Below, one piece after another: positions 31,576-42,152 of a stretch of DNA of 64,000 bases. How positions within the stretch are numbered: position 1 is the stretch's first letter; each line of letters starts with the position of its first letter. The position numbers and the translations under genes are program-made. The stretch comes from Flavobacteriaceae bacterium (GTDB lineage Bacteria; Bacteroidota; Bacteroidia; Flavobacteriales; Flavobacteriaceae): contig JAGYKX010000003.1 of the NCBI GenBank assembly GCA_018401115.1, forward strand, positions 1-64,000, given 5' to 3'. The notes below the pieces were generated by a model that saw nothing but the letters and a program-made list of their open reading frames with translations, was not told the DNA's origin and did not search any database.

Positions 31576-33111
31576 TACTTCTTAATTTTTTTAAATTTTT
31601 AAACTCCAAACCAGCTGTTATTAAGAGGAATCCTACTAAAAATAGACTCCCCAAAATCATTTGCCCAGGGAATACATAGAAGGAAAGACCGCCTAAAAGA
31701 ACTGCTGTACTCAAATAACCCGCTATTTTTCCCAAAGGATAATTTATGGGGTACTTTTTGCGCCCTATCATATAAGAGGCCATGGCCATACTCCCGTAAG
31801 CAGCTAAAGTTGCTATAGCGGCCGCATAGTAGCCTATGATTGGAATGCCTATAAAATTCACCACAAGGGTAATGGCGGCACCTCCTATAGAAATATAAGC
31901 CCCGTAATGGGTTTGGTCTGTTACTTTATACCAAACTGATAGGTTGTGGTAAATACCCAGGAATAAACTGGCCAGTAAAATGATGGGCACCACTTCTATC
32001 GCTTCCCAATAGCTTGAATTTCTAATAAACAAGGTTTTAATAAGATCTATATACACCAATACCCCTAGAAAAATTACACAGCCAAAAATCACAAAATACT
32101 GCGTAATAACGGCATAGGCCCTTTGGGGGTTCTTTGACTTGGCATGGCTAAAGAAAAAGGGCTCAATTCCCATTCTAAATGCGGTGGCAAATAGGGTCAT
32201 GAACAAGGCCAATTTGTAACAAGCGGCGTATTTACCGAGTTCACTAGCGGCCACAGCTTCAGGCAGTAGTTTGGCCAATAAAATTTTGTCAAATACCTCA
32301 TTGATGGTGAAAGCTATTCCAGCAATCATCACAGGAAATGCGTATCTCATCATGCGTTTGAACAGGGGGTGTCAAAACCAAAACGCAGTCCTTTATACTG
32401 ACCAGAAAGCAATATAAAAGTACTGGCAGAGGCTATGGTATTGGCTATAAAAATATAGGCAATCTCAAAATTGGGCCTATAGAAGCCCACCAGCCAGTGG
32501 CGTATGGAGGCGCTGTTTTCAAGGGTAGCGTCTGCGGTGAAAGAGGCATCGGCTCCAAAAGCCAAAGAATTATTCGCAGAAGCATCTATGGAAGCCTCTA
32601 AACCTGCCAAATAAGGCAAGCCTATCAGAAATAAAAGATTGAGTCCTAAATTGAGTCCTACGTTCGCTGTTTTTAAGACCGCGTACTTCGCTGGGCGTCC
32701 TTCTGCCCTGAGTTTAGCAAAGGGTATGACCACCAAAGCGTCTAAGCCCATAATGGCAATGGCATAGCCTAGGTATTCTAGTTTAATGTCTGTCAATGAA
32801 GACAAAGAAGGCAAGGCCATAGTGGCTATTAAAACAAAGACAAAGGTAGACGCTATAATAGACCAAAGCGAAGTAGCCACTACCTTCTGCCTATCAGAAG
32901 TGTTGGTGTAAAACCTAAAAAAAGCGGTTTCCATACCATAAGCCAAAAGCACATTAAAAAGGGCAAACCAAGAAAAAATAATGGTCACCTCTCCAAAACC
33001 GGCCGTAGCCAAAATATCGGTATAGAGCGGGAGAAGCAAGAAGGACAATATTCTTGGCAGCACAGTCGCTATTCCATAAACAAAGGTCTGGGCAAATAAT
33101 TTTTTAAACAA
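31565..33111 (-). CDS. Polysaccharide flippase (Wzx/MATE-like), disrupted by one frameshift
   Basis: ORFs 32350..33111 and 31565..32353 join as [24 protein letters not shown] when the run near 32365 is corrected by one base; many TM segments. Confidence 0.88.
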
Positions 33112-33158
33112 GCTGTGTTCGTTTGGGCCTTATGGCAAATCGTTGGGTTTAAAAATAC

Positions 33159-33184
33159 AAAAACCCCAGCAAGCTGGGGTTTAT
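33159..33184 (-). terminator. Intrinsic terminator at the end of the atp operon
   Basis: AAACCCCAGC-AA-GCTGGGGTTT with T-run on the minus strand, about 60 nt 3' of atpG. Confidence 0.85.
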
Positions 33185-33242
33185 TTGTGTATTATTTATC
33201 GCTAATGCCCTGTAAAAAAAGCATTTAAGACAAGCTAAATAT

Positions 33243-34100
33243 TTAATCATTTAAAGCCTCAGCGCCCCCAACAATCTCTAAGATTTCGTTGGTAATAGCT
33301 GCCTGACGTGCTTTGTTGTACGTTAATTTCAATTGATCTCTAAGATCTGTGGCATTGTCTGTAGCCTTGTGCATGGCGGTCATTCTAGCGCCGTGCTCAG
33401 AGGCAAAAGAATCTCTGATTCCTTTGAAAAGCTGTGTTTTTAGTGCTTTTGGCACCAATTCACTCACGATCTCTGCCTTTCCAGGCTCAAAGATATAATC
33501 AGATTCAGCTGCAGCGCCTACCACAGGTACAATGGGTAAAAATTGTTCTGTAGTGACTATTTGCGTCGCTGCGTTTTTAAATTTATTGTAGATCAAGACA
33601 ATTTTGTCGAACTTCTCTGTAGCAAAATCAGCCATTAAGCGGTCTGCAATCTCACTGACGTTAGCGAAAGTAAGGTCCTCGTAAATAGCGCTTTCATTAG
33701 ATATCAAAGGAAAGTTTTTTCCTAAAATATCTGCAGATTTCTTTCCTACAGCCATAATGGAAACCTCTTTTCCAGCATAGGTATCTTTGGCTAAATGCTG
33801 TGCTTGTTTAATCACGTTGGTGTTAAAAGCACCACAAAGACCACGGTTAGAAGTAATGGCCACCAATAGGATGTTGTTTTCCTCACGAACGGCTGCATAC
33901 TTGCTTGCGTCTGAACTTTCAATACTACCGCTCAAAGACTGTAATAAATCTGTAAGGGTGTCTGAGTAAGGACGCATGGCCGTAATAGCATCTTGTGCTT
34001 TTTTTAGCTTCGCCGCAGACACCATCTTCATGGCAGAGGTGATCTGCATGGTAGAAGACACCGAGGCTATTCTATTACGTATTTCTTTTAAGTTTGCCAT
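33243..34100 (-). CDS. atpG: ATP synthase F1 gamma subunit
   Basis: MANLKEIRNRIASVSSTMQITSAMKMVSAAKLKKAQ; MTAMHKATDNATDL. Confidence 0.98.
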   Translation of the reverse strand: MANLKEIRNRIASVSSTMQITSAMKMVSAAKLKKAQDAITAMRPYSDTLTDLLQSLSGSIESSDASKYAAVREENNILLVAITSNRGLCGAFNTNVIKQAQHLAKDTYAGKEVSIMAVGKKSADILGKNFPLISNESAIYEDLTFANVSEIADRLMADFATEKFDKIVLIYNKFKNAATQIVTTEQFLPIVPVVGAAAESDYIFEPGKAEIVSELVPKALKTQLFKGIRDSFASEHGARMTAMHKATDNATDLRDQLKLTYNKARQAAITNEILEIVGGAEALND

Positions 34101-34122
34101 GTCTGGTTTTCCTTAGTTTGGC

Positions 34123-35697
34123 TTAGTATTTAGCAGATAATTCCTCACAAACCGCTGCAAGCGTATCTGTTACCTCATCTGTTAATTTTCCTGCTTTTAA
34201 TTGATCTAACACATCTCTGTGTTTCGCATTTAAATACTCAATATAGGCTATTTCAAACGCTTTAATTTGATCTACAGGTACCTTCTTTAAAAGGTTTTTA
34301 GATCCTGCATAAATAATTGCTACCTGATCCTCTACGGTGAATGGGTCATTTTGAGCCTGCTTTAAAATCTCTACGTTTCTACGTCCTTTTTCAATCACGT
34401 TTAAAGTAGCCGCATCTAGGTCAGAACCGAATTTAGCAAAAGCCTCTAGTTCTCTAAACTGCGCCTGGTCCAACTTAAGCGTACCAGCAACTTTTTTCAT
34501 GGATTTAATCTGTGCGTTACCTCCTACCCTAGATACCGAGATACCTACATTAATAGCAGGACGAACCCCTTGGTTAAATAAATCTTGCTCCAAGAAGATC
34601 TGACCATCCGTAATAGAAATTACGTTGGTAGGGATATAGGCAGAAACGTCCCCCGCCTGAGTTTCAATAATTGGCAATGCCGTTAATGAACCGCCTCCTT
34701 TAACGATAGGCTTTAAAGAATCTGGCAAATCGTTCATGTCTTTTGCAATGGCGTCGTCTGCAATGACCTTAGCAGCACGCTCTAACAATCTTGAGTGCAA
34801 GAAGAATACATCTCCAGGGTATGCCTCACGTCCCGGTGGACGTCTTAACAATAAAGACACCTCACGATACGCAACGGCTTGCTTGGAAAGGTCGTCATAT
34901 ATAATTAAAGCCGGTCTACCTGTATCTCTGAAATACTCCCCAATAGCAGCGCCCGCAAATGGAGCGTATACTTGCATTGGTGCGGGATCAGACGCATTGG
35001 CTGCTACAATAGTAGTGTAAGCCAAAGCCCCTTTATCTTCTAATGTCTGCGCAATGGCAGCTACTGTAGATGCTTTTTGACCAATGGCCACATAGATACA
35101 GTACACTGGCTCACCAGCGTCATAAAATTCTTTTTGATTTAAGATGGTGTCAATACAAACCGTAGTCTTCCCGGTCTGACGGTCACCAATCACCAATTCA
35201 CGTTGTCCTCTACCTACTGGGATCATGGCGTCTATTGCTTTAATTCCGGTCTGTAATGGCTCTGTTACTGGCTGACGGAAAATAACCCCTGGTGCCTTAC
35301 GCTCCAATGGCATTTCATAAACAGTTCCTTCTATAGGACCTTTACCGTCAATAGGCTGTCCTAAGGTGTCTACCACACGTCCTACAATACCTTCACCTAC
35401 TTTAATAGAAGCAATACGCTCGGTGCGCTTTACGGTAGTTCCTTCCGTAATGTCTCTAGATGGGCTTAATAATACCACCCCTACATGGTCTTCTTCTAGG
35501 TTCAATACAATTCCTTGTACGCCTCCGTCAAATTCCACCAATTCTCCATACTGCACATTAGACAAACCGTATACGCGGGCAATACCATCACCCACTTGTA
35601 ATACAGTACCCACCTCGTTCAAAGAGGCTTGTGCATTAAATCCTGCTAATTGATCTTTTAAAATTGCAGATACTTCTGCGGCTTTTACTCCTGCCAT
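34123..35697 (-). CDS. atpA: ATP synthase F1 alpha subunit
   Basis: Walker [44 protein letters not shown]. Confidence 0.99.
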   Translation of the reverse strand: MAGVKAAEVSAILKDQLAGFNAQASLNEVGTVLQVGDGIARVYGLSNVQYGELVEFDGGVQGIVLNLEEDHVGVVLLSPSRDITEGTTVKRTERIASIKVGEGIVGRVVDTLGQPIDGKGPIEGTVYEMPLERKAPGVIFRQPVTEPLQTGIKAIDAMIPVGRGQRELVIGDRQTGKTTVCIDTILNQKEFYDAGEPVYCIYVAIGQKASTVAAIAQTLEDKGALAYTTIVAANASDPAPMQVYAPFAGAAIGEYFRDTGRPALIIYDDLSKQAVAYREVSLLLRRPPGREAYPGDVFFLHSRLLERAAKVIADDAIAKDMNDLPDSLKPIVKGGGSLTALPIIETQAGDVSAYIPTNVISITDGQIFLEQDLFNQGVRPAINVGISVSRVGGNAQIKSMKKVAGTLKLDQAQFRELEAFAKFGSDLDAATLNVIEKGRRNVEILKQAQNDPFTVEDQVAIIYAGSKNLLKKVPVDQIKAFEIAYIEYLNAKHRDVLDQLKAGKLTDEVTDTLAAVCEELSAKY

Positions 35698-35700
35698 GTT

Positions 35701-36237
35701 CTAGATATTTGTAAATTCTCTTTCTAACTGCTGCAATTGAGCAGCAACACTTGCGTTGTATTGTAAATCTCCCACTCTTAAAATAAACCCTCCTAAAAGG
35801 CTTGGGTCTACTAGATTGGTAATGGTCACCTCTTTATTGATTAATTTGGCTACCTTCTCTTTTATTTCTTTTTCTAGGCTTTCGCTTAACGCTACAGCCG
35901 ACGTCACTACCGCATTGGCCTTACCCTGTGCCGCCTCATATAATTCTGTAAAAGCTATTGCAACCGCCAAGCTAAGTCCTGAGCGTTTATTGTCTAATAA
36001 AGCCTTAAAAGTTTGGGCAACCAGTGGCTGTACTGCCGTAAATACCGCCTCAAATCCTGCTTGCTTTTGCGTGGCAGTCAATGTTGGGTTGGCTAAGAAA
36101 GATTTAAAATCTTCGTTGCCGCCAATAATAGTAGCCATTTCTTGCATGTCTGCAGCAACAGCATCCAAAACATTGGTCTCTTGGGCTTGTTGTAACAAAG
36201 CTTTTGCATAACGAATGGCAGCTCTAGAGTTGGTCAT
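35701..36237 (-). CDS. atpH: ATP synthase F1 delta subunit
   Basis: RYAKALLQQAQ; C-terminal NLVDPSLLGGFILRVGDLQYNASVAAQLQQL. Confidence 0.96.
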   Translation of the reverse strand: MTNSRAAIRYAKALLQQAQETNVLDAVAADMQEMATIIGGNEDFKSFLANPTLTATQKQAGFEAVFTAVQPLVAQTFKALLDNKRSGLSLAVAIAFTELYEAAQGKANAVVTSAVALSESLEKEIKEKVAKLINKEVTITNLVDPSLLGGFILRVGDLQYNASVAAQLQQLEREFTNI

Positions 36238-36241
36238 AATG

Positions 36242-36742
36242 CTAGTTTAATTTCATATCACCGAGAGCGTCAGAAACTAATTTCTGCTGCTTGTCTCCAT
36301 TAGACAATTCACTTTTGATTACTTTCTCAGCAATCGCTACAGATAAAGTAGCTACTTGCTTCTTTATGTCTGCGACAGCCGCTTTCTTTTCAGATTCAAT
36401 AGCTTCTTGAGCTTGTTGCAACATTTTATCTCCTTCTGATTTAGCCAATTCCTTAGCGTCAGAAATCATTCTTTCTTTTAATTCACGAGCTTCTTTAAGC
36501 ATGGCTTCTCTTTCTGCTCTAGCGTCTTTTAATAACTGATCGTTATTTGCCGTTAAGCTTTCCATGTCTTTCTTAGCCTGCTCAGCACTATCTAGTGCAT
36601 TTTGAATACCTTCTTCACGTTCTTGTAAAGCCGTTAGAATCGGTTTCCAGGCAAATTTTACCATCAGTAAAATAAGGGCTATCAATAATATGGTAGACAC
36701 TAAAAATAGTCCTGGAGAAAAGTCGTTTAATAAAGTTTCCAT
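36242..36742 (-). CDS. atpF: ATP synthase F0 b subunit
   Basis: N-terminal TM, KFAWKPILTALQEREEGIQNAL, long helical charged region. Confidence 0.97.
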   Translation of the reverse strand: METLLNDFSPGLFLVSTILLIALILLMVKFAWKPILTALQEREEGIQNALDSAEQAKKDMESLTANNDQLLKDARAEREAMLKEARELKERMISDAKELAKSEGDKMLQQAQEAIESEKKAAVADIKKQVATLSVAIAEKVIKSELSNGDKQQKLVSDALGDMKLN

Positions 36743-36774
36743 AAAAAGGGGTTTGCTTTTTTTAATTTAAAAAA

Positions 36775-36805
36775 CATTCTCTACGGCCAATCGCCGTAGA
36801 GAATG
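36775..36805 (-). terminator. Perfect terminator-like hairpin between atpE and atpF (internal to the operon)
   Basis: Minus strand CATTCTCTACGGC-GATTG-GCCGTAGAGAATG followed by TTTTTT; 13-bp perfect stem, 5-nt loop. Confidence 0.75.
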
Positions 36806-36823
36806 AAATCTTTTCAAAAGTTC

Positions 36824-37030
<207 letters not shown>

Positions 37031-37076
37031 TTAAATTAAAAAAACGCTCTTTAAAGCTTTCGTTTTATATTGTTTG

Positions 37077-38198
37077 TTAATGATGTTCGTGTTCTGCTAC
37101 TGCCATACCAATAAATAAGGCAGAGAGCATGGTAAAAATATAGGCTTGTAAGAAGGCTACCAATACTTCAATTAATGTGATAAAGAAAGACAACACAAAA
37201 GACAATGAAGTAGCCCCCACAACACCTAAAGTTTCTCTAAGAGTAAACATAATCGCTATTAAACTCATCACCACAATATGTCCTGCAGAGATGTTGGCAA
37301 ACAAACGCACCAACAAAGAGAAAGGCTTTATGAGAAGGGCTCCTGCCAATTCAATAATAGCCAAAACAGGTCTCAATAAATAGGGTACCCCTGGCATCCA
37401 TAATATATGTAACCAATAATCTTTGTTCCCGCTTGCGGTGTATATCACAAGTGTCAGTACCGCTAAAGCAGCAGTCACAGCCAATTGGCCCGTAACATTA
37501 AACCCTAAAGGTGTCAGTCCCACTAAGTTTAAACTCCAGATGAAAAAGAACACGGTTAATAAGTATCCCGTAAATTTTCTGTGTTTTTTCTCCCCAATAT
37601 TGGGTCTAGCAATTTCATCCCTAACGTACAACACCAATGGTTCCAACACCCTACCAAAACCTGTAGGCACTTGTTTTGTTTTGTATTGTCTTGCCAAAGA
37701 AGAAAAGGCCAATAACAATAGTAATCCTATCATTAGAATTCCCATGACACTCTTTGTAATGGAAAGATCTAAAGTTTGAGCAGCATTTATAGGGTGGTGG
37801 GCCTCGTCAAAAGCAACTTCTGTAGCGCCCTGAGACAATTCGTATATTTTACCGTGAAGCTTTACTAAGTTTAATCCGTCTTTTTCTACGACTACCTTAC
37901 CGTTGTCGTCATGATGGAAAGCAGAAGACATAAATGAAATAATTCCCTTACTGGTCTTTACAATCACGGGCAATGGAAAACCAAAGTGGTGTCTTTCTCC
38001 TTCGCTGTCTGAATAAGAAAATAAACTAAAGTCATGAGAATCCTTAATGTGGTGTAAAATATACGCTTCTACCTCACTCTTAGTGTCTACAATTCCTCCT
38101 TCTTGTGGATCCGAATTGGCATACGAAACAAAAGTAGTCGTGAACGCTAATACCAACAAGGCAAAGATCTGGCGGTATTTTGTTGTTTTATTCTTCAT
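37077..38198 (-). CDS. atpB: ATP synthase F0 a subunit (long Bacteroidota form); ORF open to 38234
   Basis: AtpB C-terminal signature (LIKPFSLLVRLFANISAGHIVVMSLIA); start MKNKTTKYRQIF preferred. Confidence 0.95.
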   Translation of the reverse strand: MKNKTTKYRQIFALLVLAFTTTFVSYANSDPQEGGIVDTKSEVEAYILHHIKDSHDFSLFSYSDSEGERHHFGFPLPVIVKTSKGIISFMSSAFHHDDNGKVVVEKDGLNLVKLHGKIYELSQGATEVAFDEAHHPINAAQTLDLSITKSVMGILMIGLLLLLAFSSLARQYKTKQVPTGFGRVLEPLVLYVRDEIARPNIGEKKHRKFTGYLLTVFFFIWSLNLVGLTPLGFNVTGQLAVTAALAVLTLVIYTASGNKDYWLHILWMPGVPYLLRPVLAIIELAGALLIKPFSLLVRLFANISAGHIVVMSLIAIMFTLRETLGVVGATSLSFVLSFFITLIEVLVAFLQAYIFTMLSALFIGMAVAEHEHH

Positions 38199-38274
38199 TA
38201 AAATATAAAATAGACGCTTAAAAATTTTGCGCAAATGTAAGCATATTCTATAAAAAACAAACTCTATTTATAGA

Positions 38275-38613
38275 TTAAATCTGTCCTGAAGGGCTTTGCT
38301 TAAATATTTTTGAAAGAAATAAAACCTCCACCGCTAAAAAAAACAAAACAGGAAAAAGAATATTGACTTTTTCTTGAAGGCTAAGGGAGAGCTCTTCTAA
38401 AAATAAGAAAGGAAATGATTTATAAAAAAATATCCCTTTTAAAGGAACCCCAAACAGGTATAAAAAACCCACATAGTCTTTGGTTTTGGGGTTTTTAGAA
38501 AGTAAATAACATATCCCTACAACCACTGTACTGGCTATAAGGTTAAAAAATAAGTGTTCTTCAATGAGTAGCTGGTTCATGAAATATAGCTGTAAATAAT
38601 TGTAGTGGGTCAA
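38275..38613 (-). CDS. DUF6168-like small membrane protein of the atp operon
   Basis: Three to four predicted TM segments; sits between atpI/Z and atpB; likely start MNQLLIEEH at about 38580. Confidence 0.65.
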   Translation of the reverse strand: MTHYNYLQLYFMNQLLIEEHLFFNLIASTVVVGICYLLSKNPKTKDYVGFLYLFGVPLKGIFFYKSFPFLFLEELSLSLQEKVNILFPVLFFLAVEVLFLSKIFKQSPSGQI

Positions 38614-38669
38614 GAGCGCTGTTGCAGTGGCCTAAGGTTTTGGTGGTGTTTAAAGCTTTAGGCATCATC

Positions 38670-38885
38670 TTATTGGGCTTTAGCTTGTTTGATCATAGCG
38701 TAAATGGCTAGCGCTATAGACAACAAAGTGAGGCTTATTTCTAAAAAACTCCATTGCATTTTTTGATCCAACCAACTGCCTAATAAGTTTCCCCCATAAA
38801 TGGTCAAACCCATCTGAATTCCCATTCCAGACACTTTTGCCAAAGCCTTTAATGGGTTGTCATTGGGCTTTTTTTCTGGAGACAT
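38670..38885 (-). CDS. AtpZ/AtpI-like F0F1-ATPase assembly protein
   Basis: 71 aa; SGMGIQMGLTIYGGNLLGSWLDQK typical of AtpZ; position upstream of atpB. Confidence 0.85.
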   Translation of the reverse strand: MSPEKKPNDNPLKALAKVSGMGIQMGLTIYGGNLLGSWLDQKMQWSFLEISLTLLSIALAIYAMIKQAKAQ

Positions 38886-38929
38886 ATGGCGGTTTCTAAG
38901 GGTGTCTTATCTATTTTAAGTAGGATAAC

Positions 38930-39352
38930 TTAGCCGTTATTGGCCATGGAGGTCCCCTGTTGTTGGGACTCTTTTGCGTCTGGGTGGAGCGCAGAAACTC
39001 CTTTAGGCCTCATGCTACACTTGGCGTTAAACACTGCGCCTGGGCTTATGGCTAGTTTTTGCGTATAAATCTGACCTTCTATTTTAGCGGTTTCTTGTAA
39101 ATTTAATAATTCCGAGACTTCTAATTCTCCTTCAAAACCTCCAGCAATGTCTGCCTGAACACAAGAGACATTTCCAGTAATTTTCCCTGAAGCACCAATA
39201 ACGACCTTTCCTGTTGTAGTTAGATTTCCTTCTAAAATACCGTCTATTCTAAAGTCTGCTTGAGAAGAAATATCTCCTTTAATATGAGTGTTGGCCTCAA
39301 TTCTATTGGGCTGACTGCCCTGATCTTGTGTTTTTTTGTTTTCTGAAAACAT
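38930..39352 (-). CDS. Bactofilin (polymer-forming cytoskeletal protein)
   Basis: NRIEANTHIKGDISSQADFRIDGILEGNLTTTGKVVIGASGKITGNVSC. Confidence 0.94.
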   Translation of the reverse strand: MFSENKKTQDQGSQPNRIEANTHIKGDISSQADFRIDGILEGNLTTTGKVVIGASGKITGNVSCVQADIAGGFEGELEVSELLNLQETAKIEGQIYTQKLAISPGAVFNAKCSMRPKGVSALHPDAKESQQQGTSMANNG

Positions 39353-39379
39353 CTCTTTTTTGCTTTAATACACTCCCTC

Positions 39380-42094
39380 TTAATCTGTTTTTAGGGACTC
39401 TTTTAAATAGTTGCGATAGCCTGCAATGTTTTTATAGAGTTGTAAAATTTTATAATGAGATCTTAAAACTACAAAAATCTCCTGGTTTTTTAATGCTTTG
39501 CTGTTAAAATAAGGGTGTTTTGCCAAGCTTAAAGCGGCTGCCTTGTCCTTTATTTTGGTGATGACGTAAAATGTTTTCCCTGGCGAAAATACTTCCCTGC
39601 TCAAAGAAAGCGAAGGAAACAATGACTCGAATTCTTTTTGATAGGCGTTCCAGACTAAAGAATCGTGGGGAGTTTCATGCAGCAAGACCACATAATGTCT
39701 GTCTACCGCGGGCAATTGGTCAAAGCGCGCATTGGGAGGGGCTGCTTCAAACTGATCGAGACGCTTTTGGGCCTCAATGGCTACAGGGGTCTTAGGATAT
39801 TTAATTGGCAATTCTTTTAGGGCGCTCTTGTAGGCCGAAAGGCCGTACAGGCGTCCAATAGTATTTGCTTGAATTAGCGCAACGGGTGCGCCCTTAGGGT
39901 CTTCTAATATCTCAGACAGCCACTGGGTGGTCTCTTGCAGTACCTCGCTAAAATCTTGTGCTTCAAAAGAAGTCAGTAAAGCCTTATAGCGAGTGTTAAA
40001 TTCAACTTCTTTTTGGGCCCCTAAAGTTGGGTTAAGCAACACTTTAGCGTAATCAGAATCTGGATGGTTTCTAATAATCCTGTCTCGCAATACTGCAGCG
40101 TTTATGTTTCCCGCTTCGCTGTAAAGCATATAAAGAGCGTATAGTGTGGGGACTAGGGTTTTTCGCGAAGCGGGTTTGTCTACCAAAGTACCCCAGCGGT
40201 CCACTGCAAGATCGGGTCTTTTAAAAAAGTCTTGGTATAATTTTCCTGATTGATAATGCCCTTCTTCCCAAAGCGCATTTAAAGCTTCAATAGCTTGTGC
40301 TCCTTTTGGGATGCTGTCTAAATAAGTAGCTTTTAAGGCCGCCCATTCTTCTGTTGTCTTGAAGGCTGTTGCTTTAGAAGCTTGCTCAGGCAACAATTTT
40401 TCCGGCAAATTAGTCTCGCCTTTGTATGGCGCTTGAGAAACGGTTTGGTTCTCGATGGTTTTTGGACTAATGATCCAACGCCAATTGTCTGCCAATCCAC
40501 GGTCTCCCCACTGCTGCTCAAATACTTGTCTCCCACTGGCCAAGCTGTTCGTATTGTAAAAATAAAAATTTGAAGGCCTCCCTATGCTATTAGAATCAGA
40601 ATTGGTTGTATTGCTATTGGACGCTGGGGTGTTTTTCTCCTTTAAAACAGTTTTTTTATTGCCTTTAGAGGGCGTCGCTACACCCAATTCAAGTCCATTT
40701 TTTTGTTCAGATAAATAGTCTAGCTGCAACAATGAATCTTTGCGCTTGGCGGTATTGATGATATCTTGAACAAAAGCTTCTTGATCTTTTGGAGACAAGG
40801 CGGCGAGCCTTAATAAGCTGTCAGATGCCGCAATTTGCTTTTCGTAATAGACTAGGTCTTCAATACCTGATAATTTTTTTCTTGTTCTGAAATAGTCAAT
40901 ACTGCTTTCTGCAAGGTTTTGAGACAGGGAGTCATAGTAAAAACCCGCTGTTTCAAAACGGTCTTGATCAAAGTAAATTTGGGCCAATAATCGGTAGTTC
41001 TCCGCATTTCTCCTGCGATCTTCTTTATTTTCTCGCAGTGATTTATTGGCGTAAACAATGGCTAAAGAGTCCTGATTTCTAGCCCTGAGCAGTTGTGATT
41101 TTTCGAAATATATACGGTCTAAAAAATTCTTGTACTCCCAATTGTGCTCCATTTTGCTCAAAGCGCCTATGGCTTCTTTATCTGTATTGCCTGCCTTAGC
41201 TTTTAAAAATAAGATCTGAAGTTTGGATTGCACTAAAAAAATGGGCGAAATTCTACGGTTGAGCGACACTACATTTTCATAGGCCCAAAGGGCGCTATCT
41301 TCTTTTTTTTGTGTCTGATACAACTGCCCCAAAAGGTAGCCGTATCTGGCTTTTTTTAAGGGTTTTTTACTATATGTATGTGCCCTTTTCAGGTCCCAGC
41401 TGGCAGAGTCTATCTGTTGGAGATCTAAGTGTGCTTGGGCTCTTGTGGCATAGGCATCGGCCAAAACTTGGCCCTTTAATTTTCGGTATTTTAAAAGCCT
41501 ATTGATATTTTCTAAGGCTATAGCCTCATTGCCTAGCCTGAGGTTGGTTTTCTCTTTCCACAACCTTACTTCGTTGAGTTTATTACTGGCCGGATACCGC
41601 CTAATAATATAATTAAAGGCTTCTAAGGCAGGCACGAATCGCTGGTCGTAATACCTAGCCCTACCAAGAAGTGCGTAGGCCGCAACCATTTGGTCGTTTT
41701 TCTCTTCTCCCTTTATGGTCATGCCGTGTTTGGCAATGCCTTTGGCTGCTTTTTGTTCCGCAAGTGCAAAGGGGCTTTGGGTGGAGGCTAACGCTAGTTG
41801 AGTATTGTTTTTTGGAGCAAAGCGTTCTATGGGAAGGGGTTCCCAAAAATTTTCCTGATAACCATCCTGAAGTCCGTCCCAGGCTTTTTGGAAAGCCATT
41901 TCTCCGTTAAAAACAACATTGAATTTGCTGTTCAAGGCGTGCCATTCTCGATTTAAAAAACGGTCTTTTTTGGTAGAACAAGCAGTCAGCAGCAGGCCAA
42001 AAAACAACAAAACGGCATAACGCAACCCCCTTTGAATTAAGGGGTATGCTTCTTTTGGAAAATTATTTGTTTTATGAGTGGTCTTGATCTTCAT
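39380..42094 (-). CDS. sprE: TPR lipoprotein, SprE/PorW-like (gliding/T9SS-associated)
   Basis: 904 aa; LLTACSTKKDRFLNREWHALNSKFNVVFNGEMAFQKAWDGLQ N-terminus; TPR-like helices; upstream of bactofilin and the atp operon. Confidence 0.82.
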   Translation of the reverse strand: MKIKTTHKTNNFPKEAYPLIQRGLRYAVLLFFGLLLTACSTKKDRFLNREWHALNSKFNVVFNGEMAFQKAWDGLQDGYQENFWEPLPIERFAPKNNTQLALASTQSPFALAEQKAAKGIAKHGMTIKGEEKNDQMVAAYALLGRARYYDQRFVPALEAFNYIIRRYPASNKLNEVRLWKEKTNLRLGNEAIALENINRLLKYRKLKGQVLADAYATRAQAHLDLQQIDSASWDLKRAHTYSKKPLKKARYGYLLGQLYQTQKKEDSALWAYENVVSLNRRISPIFLVQSKLQILFLKAKAGNTDKEAIGALSKMEHNWEYKNFLDRIYFEKSQLLRARNQDSLAIVYANKSLRENKEDRRRNAENYRLLAQIYFDQDRFETAGFYYDSLSQNLAESSIDYFRTRKKLSGIEDLVYYEKQIAASDSLLRLAALSPKDQEAFVQDIINTAKRKDSLLQLDYLSEQKNGLELGVATPSKGNKKTVLKEKNTPASNSNTTNSDSNSIGRPSNFYFYNTNSLASGRQVFEQQWGDRGLADNWRWIISPKTIENQTVSQAPYKGETNLPEKLLPEQASKATAFKTTEEWAALKATYLDSIPKGAQAIEALNALWEEGHYQSGKLYQDFFKRPDLAVDRWGTLVDKPASRKTLVPTLYALYMLYSEAGNINAAVLRDRIIRNHPDSDYAKVLLNPTLGAQKEVEFNTRYKALLTSFEAQDFSEVLQETTQWLSEILEDPKGAPVALIQANTIGRLYGLSAYKSALKELPIKYPKTPVAIEAQKRLDQFEAAPPNARFDQLPAVDRHYVVLLHETPHDSLVWNAYQKEFESLFPSLSLSREVFSPGKTFYVITKIKDKAAALSLAKHPYFNSKALKNQEIFVVLRSHYKILQLYKNIAGYRNYLKESLKTD

Positions 42095-42152
42095 AAGGCA
42101 CCTACAAACCTAAAACTAAAAAAGCAAGGTTTTGGTATGTAGCTGCCTAAAA

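Noticed and set aside
35756-36211. 151-aa plus-strand ORF opposite atpH
   Set aside because: Antisense to conserved atpH, no domain similarity recognisable
37077-37780. Long N-terminal His/Asp-rich domain of AtpB considered as a novel fusion
   Set aside because: Extended AtpB N-termini are typical of Bacteroidota; the extension itself is encoded at about 37750-38198
40333-40573. Short ORFs on both strands within sprE
   Set aside because: Embedded in an intact 904-aa CDS; alternative-frame noise
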